A stretch of 64,000 bases of DNA, from positions 1,302,001 to 1,366,000 of the forward strand of contig JAADJZ010000007.1 of the NCBI GenBank assembly GCA_011032825.1. The letters run 5' to 3'. The position numbers and the translations under genes were made by a program. Source of the stretch: Massariosphaeria phaeospora (taxonomy: Eukaryota > Ascomycota > Dothideomycetes > Pleosporales). Of the stretch, positions 35,901 to 46,893 are shown in pieces; within the stretch, counting starts at the first letter, position 1; every line of letters starts with the position of its first letter. The notes under the pieces were generated by a model, which worked only from the letters and a program-made list of their open reading frames with translations, was not told the DNA's origin and did no database searches.

Positions 35901-36749
35901 TTCTGCCTAAGAGCAAAGAGTTAGTTAAGCGCTTTTTGCGCTCGCATGTAGTTCTAGTAGTACCTGTTAAAGTACTTTTAAAACTTCTTTGCTATTTTGT
36001 TATAGTGTTTCTAATACTAGGCGAGTTTAGTAGTAGCTACTTGCTTTATTAAGCAGTTGTAAATGTAGCTGCATAAGTTTCTAATTAAGTTTTTGTTATT
36101 AAGCATTTTGTTCTCTACCTAAACTTTAAACTGTCTATAGTCTAACTTTGTTCTATTAAACTAAGCTAGGTTAGGCATTTTGTTGCGCTTTGTAATTAGC
36201 GTAGAAACTTTTGAAATACTAAAAGAAGTTAGCGGTGTTGCTAGCGTAGCTCTTTTTTTCTTCTAGAGAATTTGAACTTAATTTTGCAGTATTTCAATAA
36301 GTGCCTAAACTCTCGCACTCTCGTTATTAACTAGCCGTTTAGAATTTAAAAGTTTTGCAAGAACTAGCTTCGTTGCTAGTAGCTAATTGTTTGTTACTTT
36401 TCTAAGTAGTTTTATTACAAGTTTTGCGACGAATATTTTCGTATATGTAGCTTCTACTGCATTGAAACAAATTTCTTAAGTTTCTACATTAAGTTTGTCG
36501 TTGTTTATTAGCTTTTGTAGAGCTTTTTTAATTGCTTTGCTGCTTTGGCTTTCGCTTTCTAGCCTGCAAGCTTCTACAACTAGCATCTAAATATACTTAT
36601 TCTAAGTACCGTCTATTGTAGCAATTTAGTTTTAAAAACTTTTTTCGCTGCGTTGTAGAGTTTCTTAGAAGTTGCTTTTAACTTTTAAAAGTATTGTACT
36701 TCTTAAAGATCTTACGATCTTTACTGCGTAGAAATTAATTAAATTTAAA

Positions 36750-37037
36750 TAAAAAAAGATCGCCTAGGAAAGCAAGTTCTAGATAAAGAATGTAATAAAT
36801 TTAATAGCGTTTATCTATAGCGCGGATAAAAGAGCTTTATATACTTTATAGTTAGTTAGCTTTTAAAGCACCTACGAAGCGCTTTTAAAAGCTATGTAAA
36901 AACTCAATACCGCAAAGCCTTCGTTAACTAGAAACTAGCGAAGCTTTTTTGAGTATCGTCGAAGCTGTTACGTACAGCGTTAATAGCTACTAAAGTTCTA
37001 CAACCAAAACTTTTCATTAAGCTTCTAGCCTATTACA
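36750..37037 (-). repeat. LTR of G1 (5' LTR, right)
   Basis: 288 bp, same length as the left LTR and both G2 LTRs. Confidence 0.92.
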
Positions 37038-40000
37038 CTAACTATCTAACTTGTTTTCGATTAAGTACTTTAGTAGTTGTAAAATTAACTAAGTTCTTGT
37101 AATTCGTAAATATTGTGAGTTTTGAGTAGCTTTCTGCGTATACTCTCTAATGCTGTAAGCATGCAACAATAGCTAGTAGCTTCTTGTCGTGCACGTTGTA
37201 TTGTTCTTTAAGTTTTAAAAACTTGCGTAAGTAATAAGCAATAAAGTGCTATTTGTTTTTGTGCAATTAACTAGCACATCTTTCTAACGCAAAATCTAAT
37301 GCGTTAGTTTTAAAGCGTAAAAGTTGTTTTGCTTAAAATATCTAAAAGTATAGTAAGCTAATGCTTGCGTTCTTAAGCTGTTAGAAAGCTTTTTTTGCTT
37401 TTTTACTTTATGCAAAAGTTGTATTCTTTCGCGTAAGCTTTGTCAAAAGTATAGCAATTTTCAAGTAATTTTTAATAAACTAGCAATTGAAGTTTAAAAA
37501 CTTTAAGAAAAGTTGTATTTCTTTAACGTTCTTAAGTTGTAGCTATTTTTTAACTACTTTAATTTTGTTTTCGCTTATGCGTACTTCGTTTGCTTCTACT
37601 ACGTATCTAAAAAATACAACTTCGCGCTTGTAAAATTCGCACTTTTTTAGTTTAAGTTAAAAGTTGAACTTGTTAAAGCACTTTAGCACTGTTTTGACAT
37701 GTTTAACATAGTTCTTTTAAGTTTTAAAATAAATAAAGATGTTGTCTAAATAGGCAACAACAAAAATATCTAAGTGTATTCTTAACACGTTGTTAATAAG
37801 TTTTTAAAAAGTTGCTAAGGCATTTGTAAGCCTAAATAGCATAATAGTATATTTATAGTATTTATATCTCGTTCAAAACGCTGTTTTTTATTTTTTACTT
37901 TTTTTAATTTTAATAAAGTAGTAACTATCTCGTAGGTTAAGCGCTGTAAAGACTTTTGCGCAAAATAATTAATTTTGTAATTCTATAATATTTAGTAGAG
38001 AGTATTAATTCTTAACTGTAATGTTGTTGAGCTTTTGATAGTTAACGCATAGCCGTAATACTTCGTTCTTTTTTAGTACAAAGATAATTGAGTATTTTGC
38101 AAGTAACTATAATAGTTCTATATAACCTTTTTTTAAGTTATCTTTAATGTAATTGCAAAGTGTGCTTAACTTTTTTTTTAATAGTTTGTAAATTAAGCTA
38201 AAAGTTAGTTGCTTTTTTTCTTGTAAGACGATTTTGTAGTTTTAAAGTTTGTATTCTAGTAATGCTTTTGCATCTACTACTTTTTAAAAGAGATATTTAA
38301 ACTCTTTGTACTTGTAGAGTATTTCTAAAAGTGCGCTAATTTCTTTTTTTACTCTAACTTGTTAATCTAAAAGCTTCGAGTTAGTATCTGTTAAGTTAGA
38401 CTTTTGTTTTTTAAAGCTATTCTTTGTTAATGCAATTACGTTAATTGTTTTTTTATTTGCTATTAAACTTTGCTAATGCGTAGGCATAGTGTTAAAAGCG
38501 CTGTTTCTACAACACTCTAGCGAAAGCGTGTTTTTCTTTTAGTCAATCTAAAAATTGTGCTTTCTTAACTAAAAAAGTTTTAAAATAATTTTGTAGATAG
38601 CTAGTTTAAAAACGTTAAAAGCTAACTTTTTTTAGTGTTATTTGATGTGCAATAGTACGTTACTTATTTTGTATGTAACTACTAGTTGTACTTGTATAAG
38701 CTATTCGTTAGCACTAGCAAGTAGATAAAGCTATTGTTTTTCTAGTAGATATAAACTAGCTACAAATACTGCTTAAGCAAAAACAAAGTTATCCTAGGCT
38801 TCTATATCGATTAAAGCTTTTATTAAGTAACCGTTAAGCTTTACTAAAAGCTTAATTTGTTTCGCTAGATTAATTACGTTAATTTGTTTAACTTTAAAGT
38901 TAAGCGTTGCTAGCTTAAAAAAGAATCTATACTAAATTCGTTAGCTTTCTTAAAAGTTTAATACTATGCGTAGTTAGAGTGTAAGCAGGTTTGCTACTAA
39001 GCCTAAGTACAGTTGCTATTTACAAGCATTTTTATTGCGAGTAGTTTTGCTAAGTTGTTTTTTCTAGAGAAGTGCGATATGTCGCGTTTGTTTTATAAGT
39101 AGTATTCGCAAGTGTTGTTTTTGCAGTCAAACTACTTTTAAAAGCAAAATTAGCTTTTTCTTTTAAAGAACTATTTTGTGCCTTGTTTGTTAAAGTAATA
39201 AGTAAAATAGTAGTTGTAAAAGCACACTGTTTATAACATCTTTACGTGCTCTAGATTCTAGTAGTCTAGGTAGTACTATAGTTTGTAGAAGTTCGCGTTG
39301 TTGCGTTTTCTTTTAAAGCATTGTCAAGATTTTTTTGCTACTTTATCGTGCTAGTGTTTCTTAGTAGCCAATTTGTTTAGATTTAAAAGTAGAATGTCGT
39401 TCTTAAAGCGTTTTGTTTTTTTGAGCTTTTAATAGATTTCTTGCTTGTTTTTCTTTGTAAGCTCTTGTTCGAGCTTGTTAAAATAATGCTATACTAGATT
39501 CTCGTAGATCGGAATTTGTAGCTGTTCGTTAGATAACTCGTATTTTTCGTTTGTTAATTCGAAGTCGTTATACATTAACTTTCTTTTAGCTAAACTTATT
39601 TCTTTAGGTAACTGTTCTTTCTAACTCTTAACATCTATAAAAGTAATTACTTTCTATTCTTTATTAATACTACTTGTAGCATTAGATAGTACGTTTAGCT
39701 ATTAAACAACTTTGTTTTTTTAATAACAGTTGCTAGAGATGTAGCCTAGTTTGCTACAATTATAGTAAGTTCTTGTTTTCTTGCTATACTTTAATTGTTT
39801 ATTAATTAGTTTGCTTTTGTTAAAGTTGTTGAGGTGTATTAGTTTGTATTTTTAAGTTAAGTTGTATACACTTGCTAAGCGCGAGTGTTGAGTTTGTACT
39901 TAACGCTAGCTAGTATTAAGTGTATAGCTTTTGCTACTCTTTAGTACGTAGAACTTTGCTTTAGCTCGCGTTTTAATTGCGAGTTTGTACAACTTATTGT

Positions 40001-40573
40001 TAAAGCGAATTAATTTTTTAATTAAGTTGTCTAAAGTATTTGTAGCTGCTCTAGAGCGTATTAGTTTTGCTTTAACGTTATTTTTTAGCCTTTGCTTGTA
40101 CATGCGCATAAGTGCTTTGTCGTTCTAGTTAGTTTAAATAGAGTACTATTAAAATAGGTTAGCGTAGTTTTTTGCTAACTTAGTTTAGCGCATTTGTTAG
40201 ATAGTTTTTTTTGTAATAGCGAGTTTGTTAGCAATTGCGTAAAATTGTTGTAGCTTGTTTTTAAATACGGCGCGATTTTTGAACATGCGTGTAATTATGT
40301 TTTCGTTGTTGTTACTATCTAGGTATTTCTTTAAATAAAGTTAAACTTATTTAAAAGCTGTTTTTTTTATGTAAAAAGCTATTAGAGATGCTTTCTTAGT
40401 GTCGTTGACATAGTTATTTTCAAATTTAAAGAAAAAGTCAAACTAGAGTAACTAGTTCTCTAGCTTTAAGCGATTTCTATAGTAGAAGTTAAGCTTCGCT
40501 ACTTTTGTACCGCTAGTGCAAGTATAAGAAAAAGTAGTTATTAAAGTATTATTTATTTTAAAAGTTTTCAATA

Positions 40574-41044
40574 TGTAAAGGCTAAGCGAACTTAGAAAAG
40601 TTTTTTATTAAGCTTAAGTTAATTCTTAGAAAATAAGTAAGTTTAATAGAATAAAAAGAGTTGTATAGCGTTTAATACTAAAGTAGTAGCAAGCTTTGTT
40701 CTACAAAGAGTATAAAAGTTAAAGTAAAAGTTAACTTAGTAGATTAAAATTAAAGACAATAAACTATAAAGGTTTATTGTTTTAACTATATACGTAGGTG
40801 TACTTTGTATAATCTCCTTGCTTTCGCAAAGCTAACAGATTAATAAAAGTACTTTAATCTCTTGCTCTCGAGGTGCTATAGAGAGCGTAAAATTAAAAAG
40901 AGCATATAAAGAAGCTATGTTGTCGAGAGAAGTTTTTAGCTTACGTGCTAAGCTTACCTAAGGTATAACCGTACTCTATTACTTTAGACGCTAAAGTAAA
41001 AGCATTTTCTTATTTAGCAGCTTAGCGAATTATTGATCGTAACA
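40574..41044 (-). repeat. LTR of R (5' LTR, right)
   Basis: 471 bp, direct repeat of 19911-20381. It is less mutated than the left copy (for example it retains GATCGTAACA at its end). Confidence 0.92.
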
Positions 41045-41251
41045 CGTATTTGCTGTTCTAGCTATTTTAACGCGTTACAGCCGCAGCGTTAAGTTTCTAA
41101 ATAAATATAAGTAGCGCAAATTAATCGCAAGTATTAATATAGTACTTTGCTAAAAATTCTTATAATAATATTAATTATAGCTAGCTCTATTGCTTTATTG
41201 CTAGTAGAACGTTTATAGTATTCCGCGTGCATTACGCGCACGAATACGTTA

Positions 41252-42289
41252 GCTCGCTTTAGAACAGCTGCAACGTAAAGAAGCAAGGCAGCGAGTTAAC
41301 TTCTTCTTTAATTTACTGCGCACGGCAATAAGATTAACGAAAAAGAGCAATAGAGAAGCTAGCAAAAATTCCGCTAGTAAAGCTTTCGAAAGAGATTTAA
41401 ACTAAGACTACTTCGCGCTGTGCAATGCAAGTAATCTTAGTTAATTCGTTGCAGCTTTAAGCGCGAGGATTCTAACAAAGTAAGTATAAAACTTTTCGTA
41501 GAAAGAGAATTAAGTAAGTATATGCACAAAAAACAACTTTGTTTCTATCGTTGCAGCATCGTTTGCCTTGTGTTACTTTTTCTTTTGCGATATTTTAGTG
41601 TCGAGGCTTAGGTTAACGGAAACTACATTTAGAAACTAAGAACTTACTACATTTAGAAACTAAGAACTTAACTTTAACTTCGAAAATCTAGCAACGCTAC
41701 ACTATTAGTAAAATTGACATTACTTTTAACCAAGGTATTCTCTCGTAATTAATATTAATTACGTTACTTTAAATCTACACTTCTAGGCTAATAGATAGCT
41801 TTAAGAAACTTAGCTATACTATGCAGAATTCTTAAGCTAAATAGCTTGTTAGGTAGCTAATGTAGAACCTGCTGCTACTTTTCGTTTTTTTTTTTTTTTT
41901 CGAATAAACATAGCTACGGCAAAAAACGCGGCCTAGTAGAATAGCAGTTTGTTTTTGTGTTATATCTGCTTTCTGCTTCTCGTATTTACGAACGTGTTTA
42001 CTATTTTTTACAAATGCTTTTCAATCGAAAATCGCAGCTAGCTGCTAGTTGTAGGCTAAATAAAGCGAACTTTAGGCAGAGAATATACTATCGAGAAGTG
42101 CAACCTATAGTTTTCGCGACGCAGCGATATTACAATTCTACGAAGAAAGCGTAGAGAAAGTAAGCAACTAATTAGCTTTACCTTAACAGATTCTAAATAT
42201 TTTCAAATTCCTTAGCTTTATGTTCTTAACAGAAGCTAAGATTAAAGCAAGTATTCAAAATGCAGCTTCTTTTCTAGTAGTAGAAATAG
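41252..42289 (+). other. Host sequence right of P-1: unrecognised RIP-altered coding remnant
   Basis: A plus-strand frame from 41253 is coherent for about 75 codons (EQLQRKEARQRVNFFFNLL ... FVAALSARILTK) and ends at a plausible donor GTAAGT near 41,482. Another open stretch, 41957-42154, reads RKSQLAASCRLNKANFRQR. I recognise neither. A 26-bp direct repeat (CTACATTTAGAAACTAAGAACTTA-type) occurs near 41,627-41,675. It may be an old retroelement or a RIP-altered host gene. Confidence 0.35.
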
Positions 42290-42312
42290 TACGCTAGCGA
42301 ATAGGTAGAGAG
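42290..42312 (-). repeat. 23-bp orphan hAT/MITE terminus next to MITE-4
   Basis: TACGCTAGCGAATAGGTAGA plus GAG is the outermost part of the hAT/MITE right terminus in reverse orientation, joined directly to the start of MITE-4. Confidence 0.8.
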
Positions 42313-42705
42313 TAAGCTAGTAAATAAGTAGAAGTTAAGTTAGAGTTAAGTTAGCTTACGTTAGACTCTAACTTAACTCTAGCTTTAACTTGCGCTAGTT
42401 ACTAAGCAGCTTAAGTTAAAGTTAAGTTAAAGTAGTTAAAGCTTAAAGTTGTAGTTAAGTTTTACATAATATTTACAACTTATATTAATATTAAGTTTTC
42501 TATGTATATTTATTACATTTACTTATTATAGTTTTTTAACTATTTAAGTAACTTTAACTTAACTTTCAACCTAGAGCTTTGACTACTCTAACTTAACTTC
42601 TACTTACGCTAGGTTAACTTTAACTTAACTTTAACCTAAAGTTTATGCAACTTATAACCTAACCTATACCTATTAATAGATACTTTCTACCTATTCGCTA
42701 GCGTA
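42313..42705 (+). mobile_element. MITE-4, 393 bp
   Basis: Full-length copy (TAAGCTAGTAAAT ... CGCTAGCGTA), strongly RIP-altered. Unlike the other copies it has no matching 8-bp duplication, and it abuts a 23-bp orphan terminus. Confidence 0.93.
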
Positions 42706-45249
42706 TTAGTAAATACTTTGCGCACTTTTAGAAACGACGTGTACTACGTTAAGAAAGTGCTTAATAAAAAGAAATTTTCGGTTAGCACCTAGAAGTACCT
42801 CGTTAAATAGAAAAAATACTTAGACAATAAAAACTCTTAGAAACCTAGACCGAATATAAGTGCAAATGCACTTAACGATTTTTAAAAAAGAAAAAATATT
42901 TGTAGCAAAAAAAATAAAAAACGCACTCTAAGCGATGTGCCTTTAGAAAGAAAATAGTTAACACGTTTTACTCTACCACTTAATGCATAGTTAGCATCAA
43001 AATCTTCAAAATTTTAAAACTTTCTAAGTTACGAACTTTTTTGAAAGAAATAAAATATTATTTCACTATTGCGAGGCATAGCGTTAGAAAAGCTACTTTG
43101 TGCTATTATAAGCTAGTGTAGCACACTTTACAGCAAAGTAAAACAAAGTAAGTTTTAAAAATATATGCATAACTATGCTACTTTCGAGCGAACTACTTTT
43201 ATACTAACTACTAGGTATTAGCTTTTGTTGCGCTAAAATAAAGTTCTAAGACGCTAACGCCGTGCTCAAAAACAATTTCAAGCAAATAAACTACTTTTGA
43301 CGCTACAATAGCCTAAAAGGCCGCAATCTAACGCTAGGAACTACTAAGCTACCTACAACTTTTTAGCTAAAGTTTATAAACTTTGCTGTAAGCAACTTAA
43401 CTCTCTTTGTAAGCACACTTTTTTGCACTTTGTTTTTTTTAACTGCACGCTTTGCAGTTGCGTTAGCAAAATTCGCAAAGAGCTAAGCGCGCTCGCGATT
43501 TCTTTTAGCTACTAAATCGATAACAACGCAAGCTTTCTTAGACTAAAATATGTTAATACGAGTTATAGTAGCCTACAATAGGCTAATATACTTTCTTACG
43601 CAAAGTATTAGCTTGCTTAACGTTCTCTTAGAGCCTTGCTTTTACTAACTAGTTAAACAACTACTTAAAGTACTTCTACTAGAAAGCAGCAGCTTTAACA
43701 GTACAAACGCAACTATTCAACTTAACTTTAGCATTAGAATCTTTATTAAAGTTAGTAAATCTATTGTGCAAATAGAAGTGCGCGCTGTAGAGAGCATATT
43801 AGCAACTAAAAACTAGATTAGCGCTTTGCTACACTCTAAGAATTTATAACACATACTTGTTAAGCGTTTTAAAAATGTTCTTGCAAGTTCTGCTTATTTT
43901 TATTATAGCAAGCTCTACTTTATCGTTAGTGTACTTTTTAAACTAGCGAATAGTTTTAGAAACTTTTTTTTTAGCTTTAAGCGCGCTAGAGAACAAAGGC
44001 TTGTAAGCAAAGTTAAAAACGACTACAAAATAACTCTTGTTGCGAACTTTTTTTAGAGCGAGCACAACTTTTTTTAAATTATTCTAAAGCTTTTCTAGTA
44101 CTTTATATAAAATTAGAATAGCTTATAACGCTCTAAACTAGTTTAGATACGTACCGAATAGCAATTTTAGTTTGTATTAAAACACTAGAAGCATTTTAGA
44201 TACTTATGCTCTTTGCTTTTGTTGTTTTTAACAATTTACTTTTAGTACAAACGCTTGTTAAAATCGTTGACAACAAGCATGCAGCATTTTACTTAGCCTA
44301 AGTAATAGTACTCTCTATTGCTTTAAAACGCAACGCAGCGCGCGCAAAAGTGCACTATAAAGTTGCTATTGTCTAGAATGTTATTACTAACTCTAGTAAT
44401 GTTTATGTTAGCTAGTAAAGAATTAAAGCAGCTAAAGAAAAGCTAACGCGAGCTAATATGCAAAAGAAAAGCTGCTAGTTACACTATTAGCTACTAAATA
44501 CTTTACAATAGCTTATTATAACCTAAATCAACTTACCTATTCTAACGTTAACTAATTTTCAAATCTAAGAATTTAGCAAAGTTAATGTAAAAATAAAAGT
44601 TAAAAAGAGCTAGTACGAGCTATAAAAGAACTATAGGCAGCACTCGCCGCTAGGCTGAAAATTCGCTAAATTCTGCTACTAGTATACTTTACCGCTAGCT
44701 TTACCAAGAAAAACTTTACTACTTTTTTACTTTAACTTTACTTGAGTTTGTACTAGTTCGAGGTATTAGTATAGAGCCTTAGGAGGTTATTCTGCTTTAC
44801 AATAGCTTATGTAAGCTTCTATTAGAAAATCTCAAACGAAGTTACTTTACGAAACGTTTGAGTTTTTAGAAAAAAAATACTATAAAGCTAAGTAGCTTTA
44901 CGTGTTTGTTTCTTTTCGATTAATAGCTACTATAGGCTATAACGAGCTAGACTAGTTCTTTGCGAAACCTTTAAAAGTACCTCGCATCGAATTGCTGCTA
45001 AGACAGCGATTTGTTTTTTTTACACGAATATACTATCTTTATTACTATACAATTAATCTATTTTAAGTGTTATTAAACCTACGATTAAAAGCAGTTTTAC
45101 AGTAGATACTTATCAAATGTAGCTACGTTAGAAAGTAGAAGCTAGCTAGCTTCAAGTAAACTAGATAGCTACAAATTAGATGCTAGCTAACGGCTTTACT
45201 AAGTTTCTTAGTAGCTAGAAGTACTCTACTTTCGTAGAGCAGCTAGGCC
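42706..45249 (+). mobile_element. Retroelement debris: chromodomain remnant and Ty1/copia-like pol end
   Basis: At 42,735-42,885 the plus frame reads YYVKKVLNKKKF, KYLVK, KKYLDNKNS and ISANALNDF with stops at expected Trp and Gln, a chromodomain as found at the end of chromoviral Ty3/gypsy integrases. At 45,170-45,249 a frame reads LANGFTKFLSS and KYSTFVEQLGLL, the pattern that ends Ty1/copia polyproteins just before the 3' LTR. The middle (about 43,000-44,700) is AT-rich, without an element I can name. Confidence 0.55.
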
Positions 45250-45647
45250 TGTTACGGTTTAGAGTTTTTTCTACTTTACGTGTAGTAGCGCTTTACCTAC
45301 GCTAAAGTGCAACTACTTATTCTGTACTAGCGCTATTTATAGCTACTTATGTATATCTACGTTCGTAGCTACACACAATACAACTTTAGTTTAATTCTTA
45401 ATTCTCTACGTACTACTTGCACTTACCGCGATAGTTATAAGCCTAGCTGCAACCTAGAATTATTCTTACTTGCTGCAATTGTTACTCTACTTAAGTTGTA
45501 CGTTGCTATACTGCGTTTACTATAGCGCACTTGTTACTGCGTTTACCTACGACGCATATTGCCTAGATCTTAGCTTAAATCTAATAACATACAACTATAG
45601 CATCTACAATAGCTACTAAGTTTAACCTCGCTGTAACGCGCGTTACA
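45250..45647 (+). repeat. Probable LTR of a Ty1/copia-like element
   Basis: Starts TGTTACGG right after the copia-like pol end, and a plausible end is CGCGTTACA at 45647. Only one copy is in the window, so the right boundary is tentative. Confidence 0.4.
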
Positions 45648-45779
45648 GTTATACTAAACACGCTTAACAACTAGTTTACCTAGCTATTTATTCGTTGAAA
45701 CGTTGCTAATTGCTATAGTTTCTAGTAGTATATTAATTTTAACGTAGCTAGAAAGCTTCTTCCTAAGCTAACGAAAGCT

Positions 45780-46284
45780 ATTAAGCTTTAACTTATCAAC
45801 TACAAAGCTAGAGCTATTAAGCACTTTAACTTTAATGCAAACAACTAAGAGTTTTACTAATAAAAATGCGATTAATAGAAGCAACGCCGCTTTAAGTACT
45901 ATACTTAGAAAAAAGCTTTGGCTAACTTAAATACAAATATTAGCAAGACAATTGCTGTACGCTACATATGCTTAATTAAGAATTACAAAACACTCTACAA
46001 CTAACTAGTTGCTTTTAAAAAGTTCTTTTGTTTAACTAACGCAACTTGCTACTGCGAGCTTGCTAACAAATACAACACACTTAAAACTACTTCAAAAGCT
46101 GCAAAAAAGTTAAACAATAGCTATCTAACTAGATATACATTACTGCTTAGAGCAAATCAATTAAGCTACTAGAAACTAACGGCAACTAACTTCAAAAGAA
46201 CTTTTTAATTGCTTGCAAAGCACTCGATTAAGAGTACGCTACATTTTGCCTGCGCGAAATTTTTAAGTATAAAGCGCAAGGCAC
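45780..46284 (+). pseudogene. Ty1/copia-like gag remnant, cut by P-2 and the window end
   Basis: The plus frame reads KNYKTLYN, LVAFKKFFCLTNATCYCEL, ANKYNTLKTTSKAAKKLN and YLTRYTLLLRANQLSY, resembling retrotransposon gag (UBN2-like) proteins. P-2 is inserted at 46285-46286 and the continuation would begin at 63,997, so the rest is outside the window. Confidence 0.5.
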
Positions 46285-46500
46285 TACCGTGTCTATGCAC
46301 TTAATGCACGAATTTAGCTAATGCACGCTAAACACTAAATACGTCAAAACTCTCTAATCTTTAACACGCAACAACTCTACTACTATAAACTCTATTTAGG
46401 CTGCAATTAATAAAATTAAATTGCAAAAGCTAAAAGAAAATTTCTTATATATAGAAATTGCTACTAGACGTAGTATCAATCGCAGTATACTATTGCGAAG

Positions 46501-46893
46501 TAAGCTAGTAAATAGGTAGAAGTTGAGTTAGAGTTAAGTTAGCTTACGTTAGACTCTAACTTAACTCTAGCTTTAACCTACGCTAGTTACTAAGCAGCTT
46601 AAGTTAAAGTTAAGTTAAAGTAGTTAAAGCTTAGAGTTGTAGTTAGGTCTTACATAATATTTACAACTTATATTAATATTAAGTTTTCTATGTATATTTA
46701 TTACATTTATTTATTACAGTTTTTTAACTATTTAGGTAACTCTAACTTAACTCTTAACCTAGAGCTTTAACTACTCTAACTTAACCTCTACCTACGCTAG
46801 GTTAACTCTAACTTAACTTTAACTTAAAGTTTGTGCAATCTATAATCTAACTTATACCTATCGATAGGTACTTTCTACCTATTCGCTAGCGTA
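46501..46893 (+). mobile_element. MITE-5, 393 bp, in P-2
   Basis: Flanked by TGCGAAG on both sides (46494-46500 and 46894-46900); only 7 bp are shared rather than 8. Full length and strongly RIP-altered. Confidence 0.92.

Larger units (their letters stand above)
24228..37037 (-). mobile_element. Ty3/gypsy LTR retrotransposon G1, interrupted
   Basis: 288-bp LTRs at 24228-24515 and 36750-37037, beginning TGTAATAGGCTAGAAG on the minus strand. Target duplication CTAAC is at 24223-24227 and 37038-37042, inside R. Removing hAT1 and MITE-3 leaves about 6.0 kb. Minus-strand coding order is gag, RT (LRFCVDY-like motif near 34,400-34,440; YLDN near 34,130), RNase H, integrase and a C-terminal chromodomain-like end near 24,520-24,760 and 31,170-31,300. 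Full of stops. It is closely related to G2. Confidence 0.9.
19911..41044 (-). mobile_element. Ty3/gypsy LTR retrotransposon R, interrupted
   Basis: Two direct 471-bp LTRs (19911-20381 and 40574-41044) begin TGTAAA and end in GTAACA (RIP-altered to GTAATA at left). The target duplication CGTAT is at 19906-19910 and 41045-41049. It lies inside P-1. Subtracting Q-2 and G1 leaves about 6.5 kb. Coding is on the minus strand: RT around 37,700-38,060 with LCVNYQKLN, FTALNLRDSYY and YLDN (normally YLDD), RNase H with NVHDKKLLAIVA and FTTTKVLNRKQVR at about 37,050-37,250, and integrase in 24,222-23,440 with YKKMQALELL and ANYQKNKHST. Heavily stopped. Confidence 0.9.
15787..41249 (+). mobile_element. 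pogo-like DNA transposon P-1, interrupted by nested elements
   Basis: Terminal inverted repeats start ACGTGTCCGTGCGCGTGATG at left and read ACGTATTCGTGCGCGTAATG from the right, flanked by TA (15785-15786 and 41250-41251). Removing inserts (MITE-1, Q-1, R) leaves about 2.08 kb, close to the 2,097 bp of uninterrupted relative P-3. The coding strand is plus: RDNSTNIDPIQAAIKKIKLQ near 15,855, then pieces at 16,346-17,142, 18,991-19,905 and 41,050-41,249. Pogo/Fot1 DDE signatures survive with many stops. RIP has destroyed the frame. Confidence 0.88.
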
